From assembly GCA_947460455.1 (NCBI GenBank), contig CANHKG010000020.1, positions 1 through 34,432 on the forward strand: a DNA stretch of 34,432 nt, given 5' to 3'. This DNA comes from Rhodospirillales bacterium (GTDB lineage: Bacteria; Pseudomonadota; Alphaproteobacteria; Acetobacterales; Acetobacteraceae). The stretch's first letter is position 1. Every line of letters starts with the position of its first letter. Made by a program: the position numbers and the translations under genes. Under the pieces are notes generated by a model. It had not been told where the DNA came from. It worked only from the letters and a program-made list of their open reading frames with translations, and made no database searches. This document shows, piece by piece, positions 25,397 to 31,925 of this stretch.

Positions 25397-25965
25397 CGGG
25401 CCGCGACGTGCGCCCTGCAAGGCCGAAAGCCACCGACGCCGCTGGCCACGTTGCGACACCATCAGGACCGGGGAGACAGCGTGGCGTCATGCGCCATCGG
25501 TTTGGTCACGGACGCCACGCCTCGGTCGATACTGTCAGCACCAACCCTGGCACCTCGAACGGCCGCAAGGAAACGCCGAGCGCGGCAGGGACGCGAACCG
25601 AGAGATGCTGCGGGCCCACCCATGCGAGGGCCAAAGGCGCACGCGCGAGATCACTCTCCGAAACCCGCACAACATCGCGCTTCGTCGCAGCGTCACCAGA
25701 GGTGACCTCGATGACGGTGAACACAACCGTCACGAACCAGCCATCGCCGCAGGCCTCCTGCCGCCAGTTGGCCAGCGCCCACCCCTCCGGCGCCGCAACG
25801 GGCTCGCCCCGGTCGAGCAGCTTGCACGGCGGTGCCGGGCGGTGCCACCATTGCCAGGCCGCAATCACGCTCGCAACCGGCAACGCGAAGGCAACCAGGC
25901 AGCAAGAAAGGCAAGCGCCTATCCGCATTTCGTCTCCTCACTCGGGGGGCGCGTTGCGCCACGTG
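25397..25965. repeat. Large direct repeat, copy 2 (array duplication)
   Basis: This is the partner of 23169-23786. It contains the intact A1 gene, its downstream flank and the last codons of effector 2. Both ends are sharp: identity starts at CGGGCCGCGACG and stops after CGCCACGTG, beyond which the two loci are unrelated. Confidence 0.85.
25506..25928 (-). CDS. Membrane-anchored immunity-like protein A1 (partner of effector 2)
   Basis: This is a 140-aa protein. The N-terminus (MRIGACLSCCLVAFALPVAS) is a membrane anchor or possible signal sequence; then comes the conserved C-x11-P-x-G-x8-E-A-C, WFVTVVFTVIEVTSGD, LALAWVGPQHLSV and VPGLVLTVST. The ribosome binding site GAGGAG overlaps the stop codon of effector 2, ten bases before the ATG, so the pair is tightly coupled. 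This arrangement is typical of toxin-immunity pairs, and the periplasmic location would suit a toxin acting in the periplasm. There is no functional family match that I can name. Confidence 0.7.
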   Translation of the reverse strand: MRIGACLSCCLVAFALPVASVIAAWQWWHRPAPPCKLLDRGEPVAAPEGWALANWRQEACGDGWFVTVVFTVIEVTSGDAATKRDVVRVSESDLARAPLALAWVGPQHLSVRVPAALGVSLRPFEVPGLVLTVSTEAWRP

Positions 25966-26487
25966 TCGCGGCGATACAGCTCATACCCAAGCTGTGTGTT
26001 CCGCACATTACGCTGCGGCGGGTGTTTCCAGAGGGGGTCCATGGGCTGACCATCGTAGCGCGAATAGCGCCGGGCATACTCGTCCTGTATCGGCAATATC
26101 CAGTCAATCGGCAAGCCCGCTGCCGCAGCATAAAGGCCGATGGCCACGGTGGCGCAGGCGCTCGCCTTTTTCGACGAAGAATGTCGGCGGGAGCGTGCTC
26201 GGGAACTCGACCGGTCGTCCACTGCCCCCGATGACCGGCTGGCCTTCCCGATCGACCAAGGGGCGCGTCAGCCGCCGCAGCGTTACCAGCCCACCTTCGC
26301 TCAGCTGCCGGGCGCCAGGGCGCCGGTCCAGCACGGTCTGGATGTGCACACCCGCAGCGTCGCGTCGTCGCCACACCAGCCGCGCCGGCAGGCTGATCGC
26401 ATCAGGATGCGCCGCGCGCCATGCGGCCGGCGCCTCGGCGCCATCCGGGATGAACACGAAGGGCAGTCGCAACACCTCGGCAGTCAT
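25938..26487 (-). pseudogene. Effector 2: shared N-terminal module with distinct C-terminus, frameshifted
   Basis: The gene starts at ATG 26487 after GGGAGAG. The N-terminus ([29 protein letters not shown]) is about 80% identical over 34 residues to that of effector 1. The frame then reaches [13 protein letters not shown] and shifts at a run of five A's (26167-26171). Read with four A's, it continues as [19 protein letters not shown], then DEYARRYSRYDGQPMDPLW, and ends at WRNAPPE (25938), about 182 aa. As written, the in-frame product stops at 26104. The C-terminal domain matches nothing I know. A mutation, ribosomal slippage or a sequencing error could each explain the shift. Confidence 0.65.
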
Positions 26488-26520
26488 CCCGCTCTCCCTT
26501 CCCAAAGCCCCGTTCGCGCA

Positions 26521-26673
26521 TCACCCGCGCAGCGAGTCCCGCCACGCCTCCCAGCCATAGCGCTCGCGAAGCCCCTCCACCCCGAAGGCCACGCCCAGCC
26601 GGCCCCGGAAGATGCGGAAGCCCTGCGGCCAGCCACGAAACCCCGGCTGCCGGCGCCGATGCGCGATCGCCAC
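26521..26673 (-). pseudogene. Short gene remnant
   Basis: A 50-codon stretch in its own frame reads QPGFRGWPQGFRIFRGRLG, then VEGLRERYGWEAWRDSLRG-stop. The composition looks like real coding sequence (aromatic, few Arg-rich artefacts), unlike the overlapping frames. No adequate start or ribosome binding site precedes it; a GTG sits at 26673 with GAGGAG too close. I take it as the C-terminal remnant of a lost cassette gene between the DUF4279-like pseudogene and effector 2. I do not recognise the family. Confidence 0.4.
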
Positions 26674-26722
26674 GCTCCTCGTCGTTTCGGGACGTGCCCC
26701 AGCCTGCGCACGATCCCTTCGA

Positions 26723-27163
26723 CGGCGGTCCGTAAATGTCGAACTCCAGCGCGATACCGGCTTCGCCGAGCCTCATCAGTCAACTTGGCGGCAGTGCAAA
26801 GCCCATCATCGAGTCCACGAACAACCCGACAAAGAAATCAAGATGCCCGCCCGAAGCATTGATCGCCCGAAACTCTTCCCGCAACACCAACACCGCGTCG
26901 GTGGCGTCGGCCAGCGCGGTCGCGATGGAGCCCTCGGTGTCCAGCCAGTCGACCAGGCACTACGAGGTCGGCTTCAGCTTTCCTACCGGCTTGGCATGGG
27001 AATCGACATCCCCGGCACGCCAAAGCCAACGCGCCTCCACGCCAAAGGCATCTCCCACGCGCTTCGCCACATCCGACAGATCGGCCGAGGGATGATGCAC
27101 GCGTCGCGCCAGGCGCCACGGCAGATCGTCAGCCTGTGGGGCCTGGTCGTCAGTCCCGGCCAT
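26723..27163 (-). pseudogene. DUF4279-like immunity gene with two in-frame stops
   Basis: Starting at ATG 27163 (AAGGAA upstream), the frame reads LARRVHHPSADLSDVAKRVG and WLWRAGDV, then meets TAG at 26962-26960. The same frame resumes (LVDWLDTEGSIATAL, ASGGHLDFFVGLFVDSMMGF), meets TGA at 26782-26780, and goes on to LMRLGEAGIALEFDIYGPP. The order and motifs (w..G, GG.ldffvG, al....lg..i.l..DiY) match DUF4279 and the intact neighbour at 27183-27656. It is probably an orphan immunity gene whose toxin has been lost and which is now decaying. Confidence 0.65.
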
Positions 27164-27182
27164 TGTCCGTTCCTTCGTACCG

Positions 27183-27656
27183 CTAAGGCAAATCAGGGAA
27201 GACTTCGATCCCAAGATCGATGGGCAGCTCCGCCAATCGCTTCAGGGCGGCATGCGGCAGGGTCGCGCCGATGTTCACGCCGCCTGGCAATGACACGACG
27301 AGGCCGACGCGCCCACCAGCCGCGGCAATCCCATGCAGGAAGTCGGCGCAGGATGCCAACCGATCGGCCTCCTCCACCAAGGCGGCGAAGAAGTTCCGCT
27401 GCCCGCGAATCTCGGTGGTGCAGATCCAGTAGCTTTCCCTCCCGACAGACGGCATCGGATGCCCGGACGGCGTGCGCCGCGGCATGCCGGCCTGCCATGC
27501 CTGGTAGGGTGTGCGGCCCAGCGCGGCCGAAATCGCCGCGGGATCGATGTCCGGATGGCGCACAGCAACGGCCAGGGAGAACCGCAGTTCCGGGGCGGCT
27601 TTACCTGGGCCGGTGCTGCTGCCGCCGTTGATCCCGGTCTTTCCCTCGTCGCCCAT
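27183..27656 (-). CDS. DUF4279-like immunity protein (partner of effector 1)
   Basis: This is a 157-aa protein. After a low-complexity start, FSLAVAVRHPDIDPAAISAAL, then TPYQAWQAGMPR, ESYWICTTEIRGQRNFF, EEADRLASCADFLHGI and GGRVGLVVSLPGGVN follow the layout of DUF4279. Genes of that family often lie just after polymorphic toxin genes and are thought to be immunity proteins. Here the gene overlaps the 3' end of effector 1 by 56 bases in a different frame, as is common for such pairs. It has no signal or membrane segment, so its toxin would act in the cytoplasm. Confidence 0.7.
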   Translation of the reverse strand: MGDEGKTGINGGSSTGPGKAAPELRFSLAVAVRHPDIDPAAISAALGRTPYQAWQAGMPRRTPSGHPMPSVGRESYWICTTEIRGQRNFFAALVEEADRLASCADFLHGIAAAGGRVGLVVSLPGGVNIGATLPHAALKRLAELPIDLGIEVFPDLP

Positions 27657-28146
27657 CCGGTCGCGATCCTTCTATGAAGTTCTCTGCTGGCCCATGGTTT
27701 GTCCAGCTGCCATCCGGGTTCTCGCCCCAGACCGTCCCGTCAGGGGCTATACTGACATCATCGTCCGGCTCAGACCCGATCGCCTCCTTGATCTTACCAT
27801 GATCGCCTGCCCATGGCGTTTGGTTGATGGGCCGTGATCCAGGCGGCGGCTTACTGCGTTGCTCGTCAAATCGCTCATTTGCAACGATCCCACGCCACCA
27901 ATCCAGCAGCCATCGCGCCAGAGGCATCGCCGGATCGCGAGGCACAGTGCCGGATTTCGGCGACGGACCCACTCGCCGCCGCAAGACGAACTGCACCCGT
28001 TGCACCCCGCCCCGCACGACCAACCGCGCCGGCACGCTCACCGCCTCCGGATGCGCCGCCCGCCACGCCGCCGACACCTCCGCCCCGTTGGGCACGAATA
28101 CGAAGGGCAGGCGCAGCACGTCGGGGGCAGGCTCCTGCGCATCCAT
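27601..28146 (-). CDS. Effector 1: shared N-terminal module with polymorphic-toxin-like C-terminus
   Basis: This is a 181-aa protein. Residues 10-43 are the shared module ([25 protein letters not shown]). After a Pro-rich linker and WLLDWWRG (79-86) comes a C-terminal domain: TPWAGDHGKIKEAIG at 110-124, APDGTVWGENPDGSWTN at 134-150, and GRRGKDR at 165-171. The DH..IK, PDGxVWxxNPDGSW and basic RGKDR elements resemble C-terminal toxin domains of polymorphic toxins, possibly nucleases; I cannot name the family with certainty. ATG 28146 lies five bases past the stop of the tape-measure-position gene. A DUF4279-like immunity gene overlaps its end. Confidence 0.65.
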   Translation of the reverse strand: MDAQEPAPDVLRLPFVFVPNGAEVSAAWRAAHPEAVSVPARLVVRGGVQRVQFVLRRRVGPSPKSGTVPRDPAMPLARWLLDWWRGIVANERFDEQRSKPPPGSRPINQTPWAGDHGKIKEAIGSEPDDDVSIAPDGTVWGENPDGSWTNHGPAENFIEGSRPDGRRGKDRDQRRQQHRPR

Positions 28147-28151
28147 CGCCC

Positions 28152-29060
28152 CTACCCCTGAAGCGCCCCCGCCCATTGCGGCGAGAGCAGCGGATCGAAC
28201 CCCGTCATCCCCGAAGGCGGCCGGCCGGCCTCGCGCGCCAGGTGCTCGGCCACGAAGCGGCCCAGCAGCGCCCCGTCGATCTCCAGCCGGCCTTCCAGCA
28301 CGCGCTCCTCGCCCTGCCCGGCCTCCTGATCAGGTGCCGACGCGGCCTGTCCGGACGCGGCCGGCTCGGCGAAATCGGGCGGCAACAGCAGGGCCGGCGG
28401 CAACGCGGGCGGCGCTGCGGAGGGGCGCTGGGCACCCGCCCACCCCTCCTCCACCGCACCGGCCTGTGGTGCCGCCGCCGGCAACTCCGGCAGGGCAGGC
28501 GCGGCCATGCCAGCCAGCGGCGCCGGTAAGGGGGCAGAGGCCGCCACGCCGGGCACCGCCGCCAGCGCCGGCCAGTCCGTGCGCCGCCACGCCACCCGCG
28601 CCGGCGGCCCAGGCTCCTGCGCGGCCGCCGCACGCGGCGCTTCGGCCGGCAGCATTTCCGCCGCCGCCCGCTCCGCCCCGCGCAGCACGGCCTCCATCGG
28701 CGCGCGCGGCGCCAGGCCCCGGCTTGCCGGCATTTCAGGAGCAGGGTTGGCACCGCTGCGGATGGTCTCAGGCGCCGCCTCGGCCCCCGGAACCCCCACC
28801 ACGGGCACAGGCAGCGCCACCGCCGCCGGTGCCAACCCCGCCAGGCCGCCCCGGACCACGCCCACGGCGCGGTCCAGAACGGCCAGCTCGCGCGCCACCA
28901 TCGGCAGCGCCGCCGCCACGCCATCGTCCAACGCAATGCGCAGGCCGACTTCGTAGGGATCACCCAGCATGGCGGCCAAAGCTGCCTGCCCCAGGCGATC
29001 CTCCAGCGGCAGCCCTTCTGCCTCCTCCGGTTCCCTCGCGAGCCCGTCCTCGGTCATCAT
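28152..29060 (-). CDS. Short Ala/Pro-rich protein in the tape-measure position
   Basis: This is a 302-aa protein. It follows the frameshifted chaperone gene directly, where contractile phages encode the tape measure. N-terminal helices (DRLGQAALAAMLGDPYEVGL, LRIALDDGVAAALPMVAREL) agree weakly with that role. The middle is a long Ala/Pro-rich low-complexity stretch. The C-terminus is conserved-looking: LEIDGALLGRFVAEHLAREA and SGMTGFDPLLSPQWAG. Tape measures usually exceed 600 residues and are helical with membrane segments, and this has neither property. It could be a tape measure for a very short tail or a different protein in its place. ATG 29060 or 29057; both overlap the chaperone extension stop. 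Confidence 0.5.
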   Translation of the reverse strand: MMTEDGLAREPEEAEGLPLEDRLGQAALAAMLGDPYEVGLRIALDDGVAAALPMVARELAVLDRAVGVVRGGLAGLAPAAVALPVPVVGVPGAEAAPETIRSGANPAPEMPASRGLAPRAPMEAVLRGAERAAAEMLPAEAPRAAAAQEPGPPARVAWRRTDWPALAAVPGVAASAPLPAPLAGMAAPALPELPAAAPQAGAVEEGWAGAQRPSAAPPALPPALLLPPDFAEPAASGQAASAPDQEAGQGEERVLEGRLEIDGALLGRFVAEHLAREAGRPPSGMTGFDPLLSPQWAGALQG

Positions 29061-29223
29061 TCCCTCCAGGAAAGGCTCTCCCAGTCGAAGGCGCGGCCCT
29101 TCAGCTGGCCCACCGCCACCACCCAGGCAAAGCGTTGCGTCGCCGAAAGGCTCGCCGCGGTCTCAAAGGGCACCCCGTGCATCGCCAGGTACAGCACGTC
29201 GCGCAGCTCGGGGTGCCGGCTCA
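29057..29223 (-). CDS. Tail assembly chaperone, -1 frameshift extension
   Basis: Downstream of the chaperone stop, the -1 frame is open for about 55 codons: KLSRHPELRDVLYLAMHGVP, then RFAWVVAVGQLKGRAFDW. No good start codon exists, so this part can only be made as an extension of the preceding gene. It is the analogue of P2 E' and lambda GT. It ends in a TGA overlapping the ATG of the next gene. Confidence 0.8.
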
Positions 29224-29520
29224 GTTTCCCGCCAGCGCCTTGTCGAAAGCCGGCTCCGGCTGCAGCCCCGCGGCCACCGCCGCCAGGCCCGCCTCGTCCA
29301 GCCGCTGCACCGAAGCCTCGATGCCCGCCTTGCTCACGGGCAACGGCACCGGCACGCCATCAATCGCGCCGACACTGGCGGCCAACACCGCCAGCCCCAG
29401 CCAACGATCGTTGCGCGACAGCTCCGCCCCCGCCGCCTCGAACAGCCGCAGCCGGTCGAGCACAGACAGCTTCCTCAGCTGCAGCACCCGCCCACGCGCG
29501 TCGATCACCTCATCGGCCAT
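29221..29520 (-). CDS. Tail assembly chaperone (gpE/gpG-like)
   Basis: This is a 99-aa protein. ATG 29520 overlaps the tail tube stop (TGATG), so coupling is likely. The sequence (LRKLSVLDRLRLFEAAGAEL, then LGLAVLAASVGAIDGVPVP) resembles phage tail assembly chaperones of contractile and siphovirus tails. The gene stops directly after a GGGAAAC slippery site, and the -1 frame continues as the extension at 29057-29223. In phages these two products hold the tape measure before tube assembly. Confidence 0.8.
   Translation of the reverse strand: MADEVIDARGRVLQLRKLSVLDRLRLFEAAGAELSRNDRWLGLAVLAASVGAIDGVPVPLPVSKAGIEASVQRLDEAGLAAVAAGLQPEPAFDKALAGN
29224..29230 (-). promoter_or_regulatory. Programmed -1 frameshift slippery site GGGAAAC
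   Basis: On the minus strand the last chaperone codons read GCG GGA AAC TGA. The heptamer G-GGA-AAC is a classical X-XXY-YYZ slippery site directly before the stop. A -1 slip gives GGG AAA CTG and enters the long open extension. This is the standard location for the frameshift in phage tail chaperone genes. Confidence 0.85.
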
Positions 29521-29948
29521 CAGATGCGCCTCCTGCTGCTGGCAAAGAACTCCAGCCGCTGCCGCACGCTTGCATCGCCGCGCCACTGCCCGGCCTGGGC
29601 AAAGCGGAACACCGCGCCATCATACTGGTAGGTGCTGGTGGACCCGTCCGGCTCCGCAATATACTGGTACAGCGTGCCCGCCGGCACCGCGCCGCCCTGC
29701 TCATACGCCGCCTCGATCCGCGCGATGAAATCATCCGCCGCCGAGCTGCCACGCTCCAGCTCGAACATCCCCTCCCAGCCCTTCGGCAACTCCGCCGCCA
29801 TCTGCCGCCCATCAATCCGGTCGATCCGAATGGAAGCGGTCTGCTGCCGGCTGTCGAAGCCCGTCACGTGCGACAAATCCACGCGCCCAAACGGCCCCAT
29901 CACCACCAGCTGACAATCCCGCCCCACCGAAAACTCATTGCTCGCCAT
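29520..29948 (-). CDS. Tail tube protein
   Basis: This 142-aa protein has the length and order of a contractile-tail tube protein. MASNEFSVGRDCQLVVMGPF and LSHVTGFDSRQQTA start the barrel, and LPKGWEGMFELERGSSAADDF with YQYIAEPDGSTSTYQYDG follow, ending RQRLEFFASSRR. The FEL.RG...D segment is common to phage tube proteins. The start at 29948 has GGGAG nine bases upstream. It lies below the sheath gene, separated by a multi-hairpin element. Confidence 0.85.
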   Translation of the reverse strand: MASNEFSVGRDCQLVVMGPFGRVDLSHVTGFDSRQQTASIRIDRIDGRQMAAELPKGWEGMFELERGSSAADDFIARIEAAYEQGGAVPAGTLYQYIAEPDGSTSTYQYDGAVFRFAQAGQWRGDASVRQRLEFFASSRRRI

Positions 29949-29977
29949 GCCATGCTCCCTGGATGCGAAGGGGCAGC

Positions 29978-30173
29978 AAGGCCAGGGCTCTGCCCTGGAC
30001 CCGCTGGGGCCTGAGGCCCCAGACCCCCATTACCTTTCCGCCTTCGGCGGGGAGGGGCCGACCGGGCCCCTCCACCGCCTCGATGGCCCCTCCCCGCCGA
30101 AGGCGGAAAACGAACGCCGGGTCCAGGGACCGCCTGGTCCCTGGTGGGGTCCAGGGGCAAAGCCCCTGGCCTT
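29978..30173. repeat. Multi-hairpin intergenic element, copy 3 (inner hairpins swapped)
   Basis: Its end sequences and central stem match copies 1 and 2, but the order of the two inner hairpins is reversed (GGGGCC..GGCCCC on the left, GGGACC..GGTCCC on the right), as expected of an inverted copy. It lies between sheath and tube genes, where transcript processing or partial termination would alter the ratio of two highly expressed proteins. Confidence 0.85.
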
Positions 30174-30180
30174 CCTGCCT

Positions 30181-31749
30181 CTACGCCACCAGCGCGCCCG
30201 GCGTGGTGGGCAGGGTTTGGCGGGCGACGGCCACCGTCTGGCCGCCTTCGAGGTTCACGATGAACTTCTCGTTGATCGCCTGGTACTGCACCTGCACATC
30301 GGCCTGCACGTAGCCCAGGCCGGTGCGTTCCAGCGGATTGTTGCTGGTATCGCAGATCACGCTGAACGGCAGCGATCCGTCGCGCGTGCCCAGCAGGCCC
30401 TGGCCCAGCATGTTCTGCAGGAACGAGAGCAGCGTGGCGCGGATGCGGCGGAACAGGTCGCGGTTGATCACCTGGCCGACGTACTGCCCCATGCCGGCGT
30501 TGAGGCTTGCGGCGAGATAGTTGGTCAGGCGGGTGTAGTTGTCGCCGCTGGTGGCGGCGTTGCTGCTGCTGTTGTGCCCGCCACGCACGCCCCAGAAGCT
30601 GCCGCCCGGCTGCGGGTTGGCGATCACATCCAGCCCGGCGGTGAACAGGGCAGAGAGTTCCGCAGCCGAAAAGGTCCCGCGCTGCCCGCTGCCGGGCGCC
30701 CCGCTGCGCTGGGTGCCGGCGATGCCGTACAGCGGCTTGTTGAGGCTGGATTGCTCGGGCGAGAGATTGGCCAGCCGCCCGGCGACGAAGCCCTGCGGAG
30801 AGACGAGGCGCAGCGTGGCATTGGCCTGGTCGTTCCACCACACCCAGTCGCCCAGCATCAGCTTGCAGGCATAGCTGTCCAGCCCCGCCGCCGCCTTGGC
30901 GGCGATGGCGGCGGAAATGCCCTCGCCGGCCGCACCGGTCAGGATCATGTAGATCCCTTCGGAAAGCCCGAACTGCGCCTGCACGCCCCACTGGGCGGTG
31001 GCATCGGCATCGGCCAGGAGCGCGATGGAGCAGCGCTGGCCGCGCAGGGCATACATGCCACGGCGCGGGGCGGTATCCACGCCCACCAGGTGGGTAGCGG
31101 AGACCCCGGCGCCATCGGTGCCCACCGCCCCGGTGCCGAAATCCCAGGTGAAGGCCACGGGCGCCACAGCGGTGGTGCCGGCATTGGCCACCACGATGCG
31201 GCTGGGCCCGCGCTGCGCCCCCTGGCCGGTGTTAATGGCGGTGGCGAGCGCCTGCCAGAAGGCCGCCCCGGTGCCGCTGATGTTGTCGTACACCTCCGGC
31301 ACCAGGCCGGGCAGCGTGACAGTGAAGCGCCAGGAGCCGGCGCGGCTGCCCGGCGCCAGGGTGATGGCAATCTGGTTGCCGCGGCTGCCGGTGTAGAGCG
31401 CGGTCAGGATGAAGCCGGTGGTCGGGATCATGAAGGCGGCGGCGGTATCGGTGCCATCCGTCACGCGCACGCAACGAAAATCGGCAGCCCCCTGCTGCAC
31501 GGCGGTGGCCACCTGGGTGCCCATGTCGTGCTTGCGCGCCACCACGGGGCCGAAGCTGGCGGCGTAGTCGCTCATGGAGCCCACGATCACCGGCTCACCC
31601 ACCGGCCCCCAGCTCGCGGTGCCGGCCACGCCCACCACGTTGGTGGGCACGCCGTTGATCACCAGGTTCTGCGGCGGCACGATCTGCACATACAGATCAG
31701 GCACGATCAGCGCGGTGGTGTTGATGCTGCCCTGCTGGACGATCGGCAT
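30181..31749 (-). CDS. Contractile tail sheath protein
   Basis: This 522-aa protein is the sheath subunit. VVGVAGTASWGPVGEPVIVG and ASFGPVVARKHDMGTQVAT are the family's N-terminal region. The middle has RVTDGTDTAAAFM and LTALYTGSRGNQIAITLAPG, and the C-terminal part NRDLFRRIRATLLSFLQNML, YVQADVQVQYQAINEKFIVN and LEGGQTV, with the interlocking strands of sheath proteins. ATG 31749 follows the stop of a 47-aa gene by three bases. It shows the phage has a contractile (myovirus) tail. Confidence 0.92.
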   Translation of the reverse strand: MPIVQQGSINTTALIVPDLYVQIVPPQNLVINGVPTNVVGVAGTASWGPVGEPVIVGSMSDYAASFGPVVARKHDMGTQVATAVQQGAADFRCVRVTDGTDTAAAFMIPTTGFILTALYTGSRGNQIAITLAPGSRAGSWRFTVTLPGLVPEVYDNISGTGAAFWQALATAINTGQGAQRGPSRIVVANAGTTAVAPVAFTWDFGTGAVGTDGAGVSATHLVGVDTAPRRGMYALRGQRCSIALLADADATAQWGVQAQFGLSEGIYMILTGAAGEGISAAIAAKAAAGLDSYACKLMLGDWVWWNDQANATLRLVSPQGFVAGRLANLSPEQSSLNKPLYGIAGTQRSGAPGSGQRGTFSAAELSALFTAGLDVIANPQPGGSFWGVRGGHNSSSNAATSGDNYTRLTNYLAASLNAGMGQYVGQVINRDLFRRIRATLLSFLQNMLGQGLLGTRDGSLPFSVICDTSNNPLERTGLGYVQADVQVQYQAINEKFIVNLEGGQTVAVARQTLPTTPGALVA

Positions 31750-31752
31750 GGT

Positions 31753-31896
31753 TCAGCCCTCCCCGTTTGCACGAACGCGGACCACATGTCCGGCGTGCTC
31801 GCCGGCCAGGATCTCCGCAACCTCGGCAGGCGCCGTCACCACGTCGCCCTTCACGTACGGCCCGAAGGCGCGCACGACCACCAGATGCACTGTCAT
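31753..31896 (-). CDS. Small 47-aa protein upstream of the sheath
   Basis: The frame from ATG 31896 (GGGAGA upstream) encodes MTVHLVVVRAFGPYVKGDVV followed by an Ala/Glu-rich stretch ending HVVRVRANGEG. The start lies 30 bases after the previous gene's stop, and its stop lies three bases before the sheath ATG. Small proteins of this form, with the V-R-x-F-x-x-Y-x-x-G-D-x-V pattern, are common next to phage structural genes. The function is unknown. Confidence 0.75.
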   Translation of the reverse strand: MTVHLVVVRAFGPYVKGDVVTAPAEVAEILAGEHAGHVVRVRANGEG

Positions 31897-31925
31897 TCTG
31901 TTCTCCCGAAAACCCGAGATGGCGT

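Noticed and set aside
25352-25490. Longer start for gene B (MTPRCLPG...)
   Set aside because: The extra 46 codons are the duplicated flank of A, not a signal or anchor; ATG 25352 directly precedes the membrane segment.
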